Shown here: one piece after another, positions 21,351 through 33,096 of the stretch | Numbering within the stretch: position 1 is the first letter of the stretch | How the letters are laid out: each line of letters begins with the position of its first letter | Assembly (NCBI GenBank): GCA_030077755.1 | Contig: JAQJZZ010000010.1 | Span: forward strand, 4,650,001-4,714,000 | Source: Filosporella fistucella | Taxonomy: Eukaryota > Ascomycota > Leotiomycetes > Helotiales | Length of the DNA stretch: 64,000 nucleotides | Direction: 5' to 3' | The notes under the pieces: model-generated | Told to the model about the DNA's origin: nothing | Database searches by the model: none | The model's input: only the letters and a program-made list of their open reading frames with translations | Program-made: the position numbers and the translations under genes

Positions 21351-22431
21351 TGGTAGAGTAGAGTAAACCAGTAGTAAGCTGGAATGTATGACAAGTGAAA
21401 TGTTATTATGAGGTATTGATTGGATCAATAGAAGTAATGCTTGGATGGAGAGAGAGTAGATGCCTCAGAGACAAAAGGGAAAGAGTCTTTTAAAGAGAGG
21501 GGTTATGCCCAGACGACGCTGTGGTGGATGATGACTTAAGCCGCTTGCAGATAAACTTTCATGAGACACTTTGAGGCAGTGAGGGAGATTGATTGTAGAC
21601 TCCCGTTTCTTCTTCGGTCGGGATGTTCAGGTCTCGTAATGAACGGCGACTTCAGCTTACTACAAACATAAGCTTTGCAATGGCAACAGTTTGTATGGAA
21701 CAGGAAGTCGTAACGTCCAGATCTGAGATCCCGAGCGAGTGGATTTCACTTCATGCACCATATTTTTAGCGGGTTCAGCCTCGTGTGTTGACTCATCTGT
21801 AGCGCTTGAGGTGGCTTGTGACCCCCACGGACACGGTTTTGCCCGATTGCTTGTGAGCGTTGCGATTTTTCCCGCATTATTGAGTACCCAAATCAATACT
21901 CAATTTTTTCATCCTTGGTATCTTCGATACTGATGACTACTCGGGATATGATTCTGGAACTCCTATTTCCACGGCCCCAATTATCGAAATACAGTCGGGA
22001 TAGGAGGTCAATATGTACCATACCTTACTCAGCTTACCTATTTTAGGAGCACGGGCTAGTCAATGTTGCTCTATTGAACGCATCATGCATCATCACCACT
22101 TATCAATCTTTTTCAAATCCTACATATCAGTGCACTGTCTGGCCTATATACACGTTCAAAACGTCCAGCTGCTGGTTACTGTGGAGTTTCCACTGCCTAC
22201 CCACCACTCGCTACGTTATCCAGAGCGCGTCCCTAATGTTGCATGCAGTCAGCATTTCAGTACCAGTGCACAAGCCTAGCTACCTTTGACCTTCACTACC
22301 TGTTTCGTGTAGGATGACTGTGCTATTCGGCGAGCACAGATTGCCGTCACATCGCCGGTGATGAATTACACATCATTGATTGGCTGTGAATGTATCGTCA
22401 AGTCTTGGTTCTCATTTCGAAGGCAAACAAT
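21351..22431. other. AOX promoter region and gene-free stretch
   Basis: Contains the AOX 5' leader and promoter. A plus-strand frame at 22013-22279 (88 codons) lacks any coding signature. No repeats or RNA genes recognised. Confidence 0.45.
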
Positions 22432-22695
22432 TCAAACTTTTTTGGTTCGCTGCACGAAGGATTTCAACTTGAAATATTCTCCAATGGCCAATATCACAAC
22501 TGCAGCAGCTAACGTTGCCATCTTAAGATATATATGTGAAGGATCACTTGGGGTCTTATAAGGCGGTGTAGTACCCAGATGATCCAAGGAGTTTGTCTTC
22601 CGATATGCCTCTTCTAATTGGTTGTCGATATGTCGATGGACCTTCTTCGAGGAGAAGATATCCTTTGGTATTCGCTCGAGTTCTTCGGACTCCAT
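22432..22695 (-). CDS. Small single-pass membrane protein (hypothetical)
   Basis: An uninterrupted 87-aa frame from an ATG at 22695. Residues 1-57 are charged and polar (MESEELERIPKDIFSSKK). Residues about 60-77 form one hydrophobic helix (MATLAAAVVILAIGEYF) followed by a basic tail (KSFVQRTKKV), which suggests a C-terminally anchored protein facing the cytosol. It diverges from the GFA gene at 22968. The frame could also be chance; no homolog is recognised. Confidence 0.35.
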   Translation of the reverse strand: MESEELERIPKDIFSSKKVHRHIDNQLEEAYRKTNSLDHLGTTPPYKTPSDPSHIYLKMATLAAAVVILAIGEYFKLKSFVQRTKKV

Positions 22696-22967
22696 TCCCC
22701 GCAAGTGAGTTAAAGCCGAAGGGTAATAATTGCATTTGTTATGTCTCCGGAAAGTCTCCTGAGTAGTAACCGCGTTCAATCCGCGTTTATGCTTAGTTCC
22801 CGTCGTTTATTCAATGCTTTAGTATATATAATCAGCAGTGGTTTGACCATATTTCCTTGCCTGCCAACCCTCTGTGTCTAAAAAATTGGCGTCTTCTTCC
22901 AGAACAATCTCTTAAAGATAGATTTACCAACTGATCTCCAATTCTCGATTCATCATCGTCATCGAAC

Positions 22968-23540
22968 ATGTCTTCCCCCGCAAAAGAGCCGAGACCAATG
23001 GATTTCGCTATATTCCAAGGAGTTGAGGAAACTTCTGAAGCAGAGCGGACTACACACGAGGCGTCTTGCCACTGTGAGGCTATCAAGTACACAGTTACTC
23101 TCAAGTGGCCGTTCCCAAAATATCCTGTCAATACGTGCAATTGCTCAATTTGTGAGCGTAATTCATATCTCTTGGTCTACCCATGCCGCCGTGATATTGT
23201 CTTCTCGCAAGGTATAATTTTCCATTGGCCTTTCATCGACTATGACATTCTGACAAATACTTAGGAGAGGATAACATGCAATCCTACGTCTTCGGGACCA
23301 AGCAAAGAATCCACAAGTTCTGTAAGACCTGTGGAAGCAGCCTGATGATTGACTTGCAACGAGAATTGGATGGTGCGAAGGGCCCAGAAAATGATCAATT
23401 AGCAGTCAATGTAAGTATATTTCCAGCATTCAACTTGCCGATTGTTTTAAGTGCTCACAGACGACTAGGTAAGGAATTTCAAAAACATTGATCTCAACGC
23501 CATGGACTATACATTTTTTGATGGGAAAAACAAAATTTGA
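22968..23540 (+). CDS. GFA / CENP-V-fold zinc protein
   Basis: Exons 22968-23211, 23265-23410 and 23469-23540 give 153 aa. The zinc ligands of the GFA (Mss4-like) fold are present: SCHCEAIKY, TCNCSICERNSY and KFCKTCGSS. The spliced tail reads VNVRNFKNIDL, the usual end of this family, which supports the third exon. Members were named for glutathione-dependent formaldehyde activation, but most fungal copies have no proven reaction. It probably acts on a glutathione adduct or other small thiol compound. Confidence 0.88.
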
Positions 23541-24265
23541 GCATTTTGCTGGGTATTCTAGAACTTGATAGTGGCATTGAGCTTACTATTATAACCACTT
23601 GAAAAAGATTCAAGTGAGGGTCCAAAAGGTGACATTGTGTCAAAAATAACGTACACAGAAGCAGATCTGTTCCAAAAAAGCTCGCTCCTGTGATATAAGT
23701 GCGAGCATATACACAAGCAACACACCGCTCAAGTGATATTAAGTCGGGACAACTCTTATTGGTGCAACATACTACTTGCTCTCAAGTCCAGAGTAATTGA
23801 AATCACAAATTGAAATTTGGATTTTAGGGGAAGTAAGTATGCTTGATTTGATGTTCCCCATCATCGCTACTAGCTCAATATAACTCTATATCGCTATTCA
23901 CTATGTACTACATCCTACCAATGAATACACAAAAACGAACAAACTAGGAGGGGAATGTCGCACCATGGAGGGGCATCATCACGTGTAAGACCACGAAACC
24001 ATGACTCCACCCACCAATCACACCTCACCCTCGGCCCGCCCCCGTGTCACCAGGTCGCAGTTTGACAAGTGTTTGAGCGGATTTGAGAACATTAGACGAC
24101 AAGGCACGACTCGATCCCTCTCACCATAAGCTCGAACTATGCTCTGTACAAAATTAGAGCTATCCCATCCACAGCCAGCTCATCACCCAACTCTATCCCT
24201 CACCTATCCATCCCATCTCAAAGCTCAAACTTTATCAATACCGCGACATTATTCTTCTGGAAGCA
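23541..24265. other. Intergenic, promoter of the copper transporter
   Basis: No gene seen. I did not find a copper-response element I would defend. Confidence 0.5.
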
Positions 24266-25063
24266 ATGGATCACTCGCATATGGATCATAGCGGCATGGA
24301 CCACAGCGGAATGGATCATGGTGCGAAGCCAATGATGTGCAATATGAATGTATGTTCAATCTTATCTAGCTCGCAGATGAGATACTGATAATTGGGGTAG
24401 ATGCTCTTCACATGGAATACCGAGAACCTCTGCATCATCTTCCGCTGGTGGCACGTCCGCAGCACTTTTGGATTGATCGTCTCCCTCCTCGCCGTCGTAG
24501 CTCTCACAGCCGCCTACGAAGCTCTACGTTCCGGATCCCGCAGATATGAGAATTTGGTTGCGAAGGCACAGGAAGGGACACCTAGTAAGCTTCCCTTTTC
24601 ACGTCAGAAGTCCAATCTACATTCCATATAATCATTCAATTGCTCAATCATATTACCTATATGTGATTGGAATATCGGTTGAATGGTTATATGAGAGATA
24701 GAGGGATTGTAAATTTTCAGTTTCATTCTCAAAGTTAGATGAAATGGAAAGAAGCTGAGTCTTTGCTGGAGTTGGAGTTGTTACTGAGAGTACGCCTTTT
24801 CTGTGGCCAGGACGAAATCAAGTTGAGGTTAGCAAGCGGGCGCATGTTATCAAGGCGTTGCTATACGCCGTGCAGAACTTTTATGCATTCATGTTGATGT
24901 AAGTATCTCTTCTTCTTAGAAGTGGTATCGTGTTAATTGGTATAGGCTGCTATTTATGACATATAATGGATGGGTTATGTTGGCCGTGGGAGTGGGAGCA
25001 TTTATTGGATACCTTTTCTTTGGGAACAATACTAGTGCAACTAAGGATGGAGCTTGCCATTAA
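24266..25063 (+). CDS. Ctr-family copper transporter
   Basis: Exons 24266-24349, 24401-24584, 24811-24898 and 24946-25063 give 157 aa. The N-terminus has repeated MDHS units (MDHSHMDHSGMDHSG) and MMCNMN, the Met/His copper-capture region. TM1 is in the second exon (FGLIVSLLAVVALTAAY). TM2 contains the M-x3-M pore motif (MLLFM) followed by the conserved TYNGWVML. TM3 has G-x3-G (GAFIGYLFFG). It should import Cu(I) as a trimer at the plasma or vacuolar membrane. The acceptor of the third exon is uncertain: CCAG at 24810 is best, but an upstream GAG acceptor near 24759 would add about 17 residues in frame. Confidence 0.9.
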
Positions 25064-25327
25064 GGGGAAACAAGATCTGCTGAGAAAGTCACATAGGACG
25101 AGAGGAGTCTGGAGTTGAATTAGGGCATGGAATTTCCACGACCCTCATGCATTCGCTGCAAAGCGCTGGCTTGTTTACAAGCTTCTAAACCATATATACA
25201 TCTTCCGCTGGACTCTACTAGATACTGAGCCAATCATCCAATCCAATGTCCCCTCATTAACGCTGCATTAATGACATTCATTACCCAAAACGCTGAACGG
25301 TACCGCCATCCCAAAAATACAAGCAAA

Positions 25328-26334
25328 TCATGCTGTGGTCGTAAGTTCGTTATGTTCAACTCCTCCAGCCGAACCATTGGCTTTATGTACTATTTCCTCC
25401 TCGTCATCACTCTTCCCTTTATCCGACCCCCTCTCAGACTCGAGTGAAGCCCTAGCAGCAGCTTGGACACTGGTAGCCTCTCCCGTCACCGACCTCGTCA
25501 GACTGCTACTTCTGCTGTATATCGAGCCTGCTCTCTCGGCATTGGGCGTAATGACGACTCTGAACAATTTTGCCTCTTTCCTCGCCATCTCATTCTCCTC
25601 TGGTGTATTCGTCTCTCTGATTTTGGGTGGACCTGGGAGTTCCAAAGAAACTTGGAATCCCTTCGGTTTGAACGCCTTCTTATTCCACGCATTCAGACAG
25701 CGCTTCACATCGCCTTCGTACTGCAGATCTCTCTTGATCTTTCGAATCACCCTGCCTTTGCGTAAACTCCACGCCACATTGGAAAATCTAGGAAGTTGCG
25801 CCGCCGAAATGACCTCGGTACTGAAACCGTTCCATATCCTCTCGTCAATCCCATATTTCCTCAGCTTGGCATCGAATTCAAATCCTGATCCAAGAGAGGA
25901 GCCCTTGGTTGTAAGTCGCAGACGTCGTTCCCCAGACGGTGGAGGCTGTGGTGTATGTGCGAAAGATATCCTGCGCCCTGAGACCACTGAAGGAGATCTT
26001 TCGGGCGAATATTGAGATTTCGTGGGAGAGAGGAGGTTTGGGTTTGGGGTGCGAGCACGACTCTGTTCCCTACTAGCATATACACTTGAAGGGCGAGTTT
26101 CGGTGCGTCCAACTCGATGCTGAGAGCTGTTGGAGCGACGAGATGCGACCGAGGCGACCGATCGTCTTGAGCTGCTGGGGATTAGTAACCGAATCGTGAA
26201 ACTTTTGTGTTCAATGGGGAATGTGGAATGAGGTAGGAAACAACTTACGTTCGTAGAGGATCCACGAACTTGTTGTTTGTGGGTTTCTTATTCTGACCCT
26301 CCAATTGCTCTAATGCTGCGAGAATATCTGCCAT
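25328..26334 (-). CDS. Hypothetical fungal protein, basic and disordered at both ends
   Basis: Exons (minus) 26334-26249 and 26174-25328 (74-bp intron) give 310 aa. The start reads MADILAALEQLEGQNKK and the splice joins PLRTSSRRS. Residues about 35-110 are S/R-rich. A conserved-looking core follows (GFEFDAKLRKYGIDERIW, then ISAAQLPRFSNVAWSLRKG and YEGDVKRCLNAWNKKAF). The tail is acidic and low-complexity. Not recognised. The gene is convergent with the copper transporter, 264 bp away. Confidence 0.7.
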
Positions 26335-27108
26335 GATTGTAGATTGAGGTAATGATGTTGAAGTTGGATGATGTTCTGGAGAGTGCCAGGACGGCTGGTG
26401 GCAGATGCAGATGTAAGTATCTTTATCAGCGAGCGGTGGCTGTGTGCCTTTTGACTTTTGAGCTTGTGATAGGGATGAGTGACTACGGGCTACCTCACTA
26501 AAAAAGTGACTACGGTAGCAGGCCAGGCCAGCGAAAAACGAAGTGGATTCAGCTGACTCCCGGGCCAGATCTTCTGCTGCCTCGCTGCTTACTGTGCAGT
26601 GAACACTAAAACCTTTCTAATTCCCTTCAGACCCTGCCCTGTCGTGTGTACTTTCCCCTGGAAATAAACGCCTAAAGTGAATCTGTGGGTCATGGCTACC
26701 CAAATTCACGCACCAGCACAGGCAGAGTGTCAGTCACAGTCACCATCGCAACGCCCTGGAGAAAAATTTGCCACCCGAATTCTCTCCTCTTCCCCAACAT
26801 GCTGGAGGTATCCTATGCGATCTTTGTCACCGCCCCTTTGTTCTCCTTTCCCTATCCCCTGACAAATGAGCATTTTATGCTTTCAACGTCTCAACGGTCA
26901 AAATGCTGCCCAACTATCTGTCACCAGCAGCTCAAGCTTTTCCAGAAGTTCCATCCCCTTGATCTTCTTCAGCGCTCAGATATCGCAATCTTGCACCTGT
27001 GATGAAGACCAATGCGCTGAAACTAATGGCCTCGTTGACTGTTCAAACCCCACTTGGATAGCCATTAAAGCTTAAAAACTAACGAGGCTATTACCATCAA
27101 GAACCCAA

Positions 27109-27288
27109 ATGCGCAACGGTATTCTCCAACCACCAGAAAATTTATTCTCCGATCCAGAAAACCTCACCCTCTGGTCCACCAGACGAAAAACTCTGGCACT
27201 ACTGAGGAGCCCGCGGTTTCCAGGACCTGGGTATTTCGCGGTAAGCGAGCTGGAAAAGGGGGCTGGGATCTGCTATTTTGCAAATTGA
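27109..27288 (+). CDS. Short candidate protein (59 aa), possibly a first exon
   Basis: The ATG at 27109 opens MRNGILQPPENLFSDPENL, then RKTLALLRSPRFPGPGYF, a composition more protein-like than the neighbourhood. A consensus donor (GCG/GTAAGC) occurs inside it at 27241, with an acceptor 51 bp on, but the spliced frame stops soon after. Either this is a short protein, the first exon of a gene I could not complete, or chance. Confidence 0.22.
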   Translation: MRNGILQPPENLFSDPENLTLWSTRRKTLALLRSPRFPGPGYFAVSELEKGAGICYFAN

Positions 27289-28184
27289 CAGCCTGGGGAG
27301 CCTGGGAGATAAGGTGAGATTGGCGTACAGTACGGGTCGCCCGATGGGATGTCGTTGCAGTAATGACGTGGGTGGGAGAAGAAAAGTTCAAAAACTGCCT
27401 CAATATGCAAGTATGCAAGGCAGAGCACAGCACACATCCAAACGACTCGCTGCATATTGTATCTGTCAGACTGTTTTCGTTTTCGTAACCACACCACAGC
27501 TTCATCATGACGTCGTGTAAGTTCAGTTCGAATCGACGGGGTTTTGCTGCGCCTCTGTCTTCTACATCGTTTCACGCGTATTCCCCACAACCGTGAAGAG
27601 CTATTTGATTTACTTTCTTGGCGGCGGCATGTCTTTGTGTTTATTCGACGGCCCGGAGGAGATCCGGATCCGGGAGAGTGGATATACCGGGTATCTCTAG
27701 AAGCGAGTCGGAAAGGGGGGATTGGGATGGGAAATAGATGAGATGAGATGAAGAGATAAGGAGTCTTGGGTGCAGTGGGGATCTTGGAAAGTGCAGGTTG
27801 ACAGGGAATCACAAGTATTAATTTGAGGCATGTCCATGTCCTCTGATTCCCCACACAGCTTCAGTGGACATGACCGTTACTAAGTTTGACTTGTTTCATG
27901 CCGGTTCTAGAATCGCAGTATTGACATTCCCATGATTACAAACGAAATCGGCCTTCAAGTCACATCCATAAACACCGTCTTTCGGGCCCCGGAATGTCTA
28001 CCACTAGTACTACTGATTTAAGTTTCGTCTTTCACCGCCGCCATATTCCGCTCAGAAAATGTTTAACTATGAAACTAGTAGTACTTGAGGTTAGATATTC
28101 TAGGTGTCCTCACAGCCACACTGGGAGAAAGGGAATGTGATTAGTTATCGAAATTCAGGGAAATATGGTAGCTAACCGTGTACA

Positions 28185-28204
28185 TGTACTGTACTGTACT
28201 GTAC
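28185..28204. repeat. Microsatellite (TGTAC)4
   Basis: Four uninterrupted TGTAC units, with a fifth just upstream separated by one base. Confidence 0.85.
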
Positions 28205-28552
28205 CTCCTATGATTGACTTCGTGCTATCAGTCTTGCTAAGTTCCGACAGTCACTTTAGCCAGCGGCACCCAACATTGGATTATTTCCAAGTATTCTCTC
28301 TCTATACTTTACATAATGAGACAATTTCCAAGTGATCTAAACATTCTTCGTGTCACGAAACACTAAATGCTTACCAGTCCTCACGTTTGTAAGAGCAGAA
28401 GTAGGTAGGTGGGGAACTTATAATCACGTGAATATCACTGCCCCTCTGCCCCTTCCATACCTACTTACCTCTCCCACTCCTCACACCACAAGTACTCTCC
28501 AAAAACCCCCTCTCAACCGAAATCATAAACACTTCTTTAAATCGCAGAAGAA

Positions 28553-28961
28553 ATGTCACAACCAACAGACACCTTCCAACTCTACGATCTCCGCGTCGAA
28601 GTCATCTGTCCAGAGGGCGAGCGTATCCTCTGCGGCGCCAAAGCAGGAGACTATTTTACGTTGAGAGGAGAAATGCTACATTTACCCCTTGATCAAGGAT
28701 TCAGTATATATTCTTTAGGTAAACACTCTTTCAGATCCCTTCCTCTACTTCAGATCCTGAGATCTTGCTCAAATAGCTGCGGTTCTGCCTTTATTAGCAG
28801 CTAAGCAGCGGGTTACACATGCGAATGATTGGATGTCGACGGATGCGTTGGTAGCGTGCCCGGATCCAAATTGTAAATCTGTGTTGAGGATTACGAGGGA
28901 GGGAGTGAGGACTTTTAGTCATGCGGAGACGACGGTTGTGGGGTTGGAGGGGAATCATTGA
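28553..28961 (+). CDS. TIGR04076-family protein
   Basis: Exons 28553-28718 and 28777-28961 (58-bp intron) give 116 aa. The family pattern is present: YDLRVEVICPEGERILCGA near residue 10, GDYFTLRGEMLHLP, the spliced joint FSIYSLAAVLPLLAAKQR, then HANDWMSTDALVACPDPNC and FRI/LRITREG. Proteins of this family are small and cytosolic with no known reaction. The conserved Cys residues (C20, C26 and the CPDPNC pair) could bind metal. It is convergent with the aldo/keto reductase, 112 bp away. Confidence 0.85.
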
Positions 28962-29073
28962 TTGTGCAGTTAGCGTGAGATCACTGTGCAGAGTTATATT
29001 GCTTGAGGAATTTCTTCGGGAATTTTGACCTGGAAACCGTGGCTGTTAGAGCCATCTTAGATATTCTAGAAAA

Positions 29074-31032
29074 TCATTGCCTATACTCAGCACCACAATC
29101 TCCAAGCACATTAAAAATCTCCTTCCTCTGACTCCTCTCCTGGATCCTCCCAATAGCCTCTAAATCATCCATATCCAATCTCCAACCAAACACTTTCAAA
29201 TTCTCCTCTATATGCTCGCTCACCCCAAGTCTCGTCCCTATAATAACAGCGCCAACACATTCGTGATCAAGAACCCATCTCGTTGCGACGAGAGAAGTCG
29301 TTTTATTGTGCTTCTTTGCGATTTGAGAAAGCACTTCTAGTAATTCTTGGAAAAGTTCCCATCCGCCCCAAATGCTGATCATTTCGAGGTACTGAATAGG
29401 TTAGCCAATGTGCCAGGAAGGACTTGGGCAATACCTTTCTGTGGCTTGGTGTGAGCCCTTGGTCGAATGACTCTGGCTCTGATTGTCCCAGCCATTTCTC
29501 TGCTAGAAAGCCTCCACACTAGAAAAAGTCAAAATGTGAATTCAGTTGAGACAGGACAACTGACCAATGTCCCATAGGTGAGTAGCTTGATGTTGTGCTT
29601 TTCACATGCGGCTATCATCCCAAATTCAGGTCTTGAGTCAATGAGAGAGAACTTTGAATGTTAATCTGATGCGCAAAGTCATCTAGGGGTGACTAGTAAC
29701 TACCTGGACCTGATGCGAGACAATTTTCAGTCCACTCTCTGCAATTTCCTCAATACGCTTGGTGTCAAAGTTGACAAGTCCAAGTGCCGATATCCTCGGA
29801 TCCGATTCCAGAAACTGAAGAGCGGCGATATAGTCCTTCACAGAATACTTCATAGTTCAGTGATGAGTAAGTTCCAAGTGGCAGTGAGAGAAAACTTACG
29901 TTCTGCCAGTGGACTTGCAGCAAGTCTAGATTTTGACTCTGTATCCTTTGCAATCGCTGATCTACCGCTCGACGAACTGAATCTTCGCTGATAGATATCG
30001 GTTCAAATACACACCACTTGTCTGCGCAGATGATGGCTGCAGAATTTGGGTCTGCTGTTCGAAATCTCTCCTGAAAACATTTAGCTAGGACTTTGGACAA
30101 GTCATCTCGAAGTCTTGAGCATACAAACAAAAGTTCAGCATCGCCATAATGATCTGCCATGTCTGTATAATGGTTATGAGTGGAAAGTGCAAGTGGAGAG
30201 GGCAATTACCGAACGCTGTGAGTCCTAGACTAACATACTTGGAAAAGTCGTTCTTCATGCTTGTCATAGAGGAAGATCCCCAGGCTGGACTTGAGGACTG
30301 CCATAACCCGTTGAATATCCGTGGAACCGTTAATGGCCCAAGCCTGACGGTCTCGATTTGAGATGGCAATGAAGACGCTGGGAGAATCGCAGGTGTCTGA
30401 GCGAGGGAAAATTCCTCATGCAATCCCAAAGACATAGAAGCTCTCTGAAATGGAGGATAGATACCAGCTTTTTCGGCCTCCTTCTGACAGGCAAGTAGAT
30501 GATCTTTTAGCCCGACCAGTATCCTTTGTTCTTCCTCTGTACACTGACATGCTACTCCTGTGCTCCCGAGTTCCTTCTCGACGGCAGTAAGAGCTTGTAT
30601 TATATCTCCATCTACAGTCTCCAGATTCTCTAACACAATTTCGGCGTCTGGGGCGTCGGAATTGTTGACGGGGACACAGCTTGCCTGACTCACGATCTGC
30701 GCGAGGATCTGTAGACTTTCAAAGCCACGACCACAACCCATCAGACATCTTGCTCGTCTTCTGTACTTCTCAAATTCCGGAGTTGGCTTTAGAATGTTGT
30801 CGGTAAAGGTAAATAATTGAGGTGTAGATTTGGGTTCTGATTTATGGAGCTGTCGCAAAACTTGTTCTTGGACTTTGGCCGTCAATGATGGGTCTGCTGC
30901 AAGTAATCCTCTCAATACAGCCCGTAAGTCATCTGCTTCCACATTGGCAATGATAGTATCTATCATCAGGTTGACGTGAGCGACTTTGGGAGCAGGCTTA
31001 GTCGTGCCTATAGCACCCTGTGATTGTGCCAT
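29074..31032 (-). CDS. Aldo/keto reductase with about 215-residue N-terminal extension
   Basis: Exons (minus) 31032-30210, 30162-30125, 30070-29900, 29847-29704, 29651-29565, 29518-29435 and 29391-29074 give 554 aa. The intron 30124-30071 (54 bp) leaves the frame open if retained, but removing it restores GDAELLFERFRTADP. The barrel begins near residue 225 (VRLGPLTVPRIFNGLWQ). The catalytic tetrad is intact: D275, Y280 (DMADHYGDAE), K305 (ICADKWCVF) and H341 (LLQVHWQ). The NADPH-side string VIIGTRLGVSEHIEEN is near the end. Residues 1-215 are unrelated to the barrel: helical, with ADDLRAVLRGLLAADPSL and RRRARCLMGCGRGFESL. The reductase should reduce an aldehyde or ketone with NADPH. The extension's role is unknown. 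Confidence 0.88.
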
Positions 31033-31838
31033 TCAGGAGGAAATTTCTATGAGATTGTAGAATTGCTAAGGTGTCAAAATCCAGGAGACGATCAAATATG
31101 AGGCGATCCTAAGCTTCGATCGATGTTAGGAATGCCCCCATCGTCGTCTTGTGCTCTCATCACGGAAGGGTGGGGGTATTGTCCTTCCTATCTTGGTCGG
31201 CTTAAACTGCGGCTTGTCTATCAAACTGTTCAAGTAAGTACCAGTCTGGTTGAGCTGAATTCATTGTGTTCAGCTCTTCATCACTTCGACGGAACAGTGA
31301 TGTTGAAACGCCTCAGCATATATTATTGGAGTCTGAGGCTCGCCATAGTAGATAGATAATAACTTTCTTCGAAGTTGAGAGACTCTAGGGCGAAGCGCTG
31401 GAGGAATAAGCTTTTGACGCCCTAAATTACAGTCTTATGCGCTATAAGTCAGCGCTGTCTACCCCGCTTTCCACAAAATAGCCATCCATAATCCCCGGAA
31501 CCATGGAATGAGGCTCTACAAAGGCAATGAAAAGTGTTTCAGCCTCTAATCTTGTGATTCATAACTGTGATAGTTTCGAATAATTGCAGAACGAGACCAT
31601 TTCCCCCCTATACCGGGCCAGTAAGGCAGCATTACCATCTCATCATCGCAAGATTCTAATGTCACAACAGAGACTTCCATGTCCCTTTGGGCTTTGATCA
31701 AATGCAGTTGCCCTATTGCGCATTGGACGTAGGAGACTGCTGGGGGCGATCGGAATTTGGAAGCTTTCAGGTGTCAAGGAAACCTTGGTGACCAATATTT
31801 CATTACATATATTCAAGAGTGGCCTTATACAATCTATT
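31033..31838. other. Intergenic, no gene seen
   Basis: Promoter of the reductase and 3' region of the Nudix gene. Nothing else recognised. Confidence 0.5.
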
Positions 31839-33096
31839 CTAAATCTTGGCCCCTGTAGAGTTCTCTGATATCAAGCCCGCTCGTGCAGACTTGAGTTCTG
31901 CATCCGTCAGATCGGGCCCGCCTGGTACCTTATCTCTGAGTCGCCCCATCTTGTGTAGATTTTCTATCATGGTCTCATCTCCTACATGTGTATTATGCTT
32001 ATCCAAGTTAGATTTGCTCAAAAAAATTTGCTGAAGGTCGTTACCTCAAATTCTGGCTCCTCGTCGTAAGCTACTCTCGCAGCGTCAACGAGCATTCGAG
32101 CTGTCATTCCCCACACTTTGTATCTCTTCATACCCTCTTCCTCTTCCTCATCCAAGTGCTCCGCAATAGCTGCTTGTCCGCTCTCCCTTACCTTAGGCTT
32201 CGAAACCTTCTGGTTGTTAATCGGGACGAAGAAATTATGCATCCGCCATTTCCCTTCATGCCAATTCATCCAAGCACCGTTGTACCAATCTGACCTCTTC
32301 CCAGGTATATCGTCTCCTTCCCTTACCTCATCTTGTTCTCGCAAAAAGTTGTGAAACGGAGCCGAAAATACGGCTGCCACCTCCTTCGCATCTAATCGGG
32401 GAAGCATTTTCTCTTCTACAGATGAAGCTGCATCACCGCTCGTGTCGTCTGAGTGTAGAAATGCTACACAGGGCCGTACTGCCAATGCAGTTTTTGCAAG
32501 GCTGAAAGGCAGTTGACAGAGGTGCTCTATTCGAAATGGCTTAGGTATCTTGGAATCGTCCTTCGGTAATCCAATCTCTTCCCATGCTTCTCGTCTCGCA
32601 ATCTCGAAGGGTGTTTCGTCAAGGGTGTCTGCTTTACCTCCTGGGAAAGCAGCTTGTCCTGGATACAGTCAGTCACTCTTCGTACAGTAGCTCAATGGCA
32701 GATAAATACCCGAGTAATTTCGTAACGTAGATGCCCGCATAGTAATGACTACCCGTAAATCACCTCTACGATCTGCAAAGAGCAGTATCAGGACTGCTGC
32801 CCTCCTACTCAAAGGCAGTTGATCCCATACCGAGAAGGGCGGAGGTCGATACGCCCTCAATCGGGCGATAGCTGCCTTTCAATTCATCAGATACTTCCTG
32901 GCAGACGAAAATGAAAGTTACTGACAACCGAGGCTGGAGTAAGCGGTGCCATACTGCTTGCATCGAAATACTGTGCTTCCTTGATACTCTCGATAATCTG
33001 CCTCACCTCATTCTCTTCAATGGTAATGTTCGATTCTGCAGATGACGTTAGAGTATCCTCCACAACCGTATCTGCTCTCAGTTGATTTACAGTCAT
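31839..33096 (-). CDS. PCD1: Coenzyme A diphosphatase, Pcd1-type Nudix hydrolase
   Basis: Exons (minus) 33096-32926, 32875-32710, 32658-32045 and 31997-31839 give 369 aa. The frame is open further upstream but the first ATG is at 33096; the frame reads MAPLTPASVVAAIARLRAY after the first join. The region LPLSRRAAVLILLFADRRG leads to the Nudix box, G-G-K-A-D...REEAWEEIGL, split by an intron just before it. The spliced tail reads DEEPEFEHNTHVGDE. Pcd1 cleaves CoA and oxidised CoA to 4'-phosphopantetheine and 3',5'-ADP, in peroxisomes in yeast. The last three residues are AKI, which fits a weak PTS1 signal. The N-terminal 48 residues before MAPL are unusual. Confidence 0.9.

Larger units (their letters stand above)
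26335..28552. other. Gene-poor interval of 2.2 kb
   Basis: No secure gene. It holds one short candidate frame (27109-27288), several promising but unlinked splice-like signals, and a TGTAC microsatellite. A minus-strand frame at 27273-27854 has no coding features. Confidence 0.45.

Noticed and set aside
21351..21700. Search for paired CGG elements upstream of AOX
   Set aside because: CGG and CCG triplets occur but not as a direct pair with the 7-bp spacing described for Neurospora aod-1.
27515..27540. AGTTCGAATCGAC, similar to a tRNA T-loop
   Set aside because: No matching acceptor stem, D-arm or anticodon arm could be found around it.
27273..27854. 193-codon minus-strand frame
   Set aside because: The sequence is rich in S, R, P and C without a recognisable domain, and no ATG-supported gene structure fits it.
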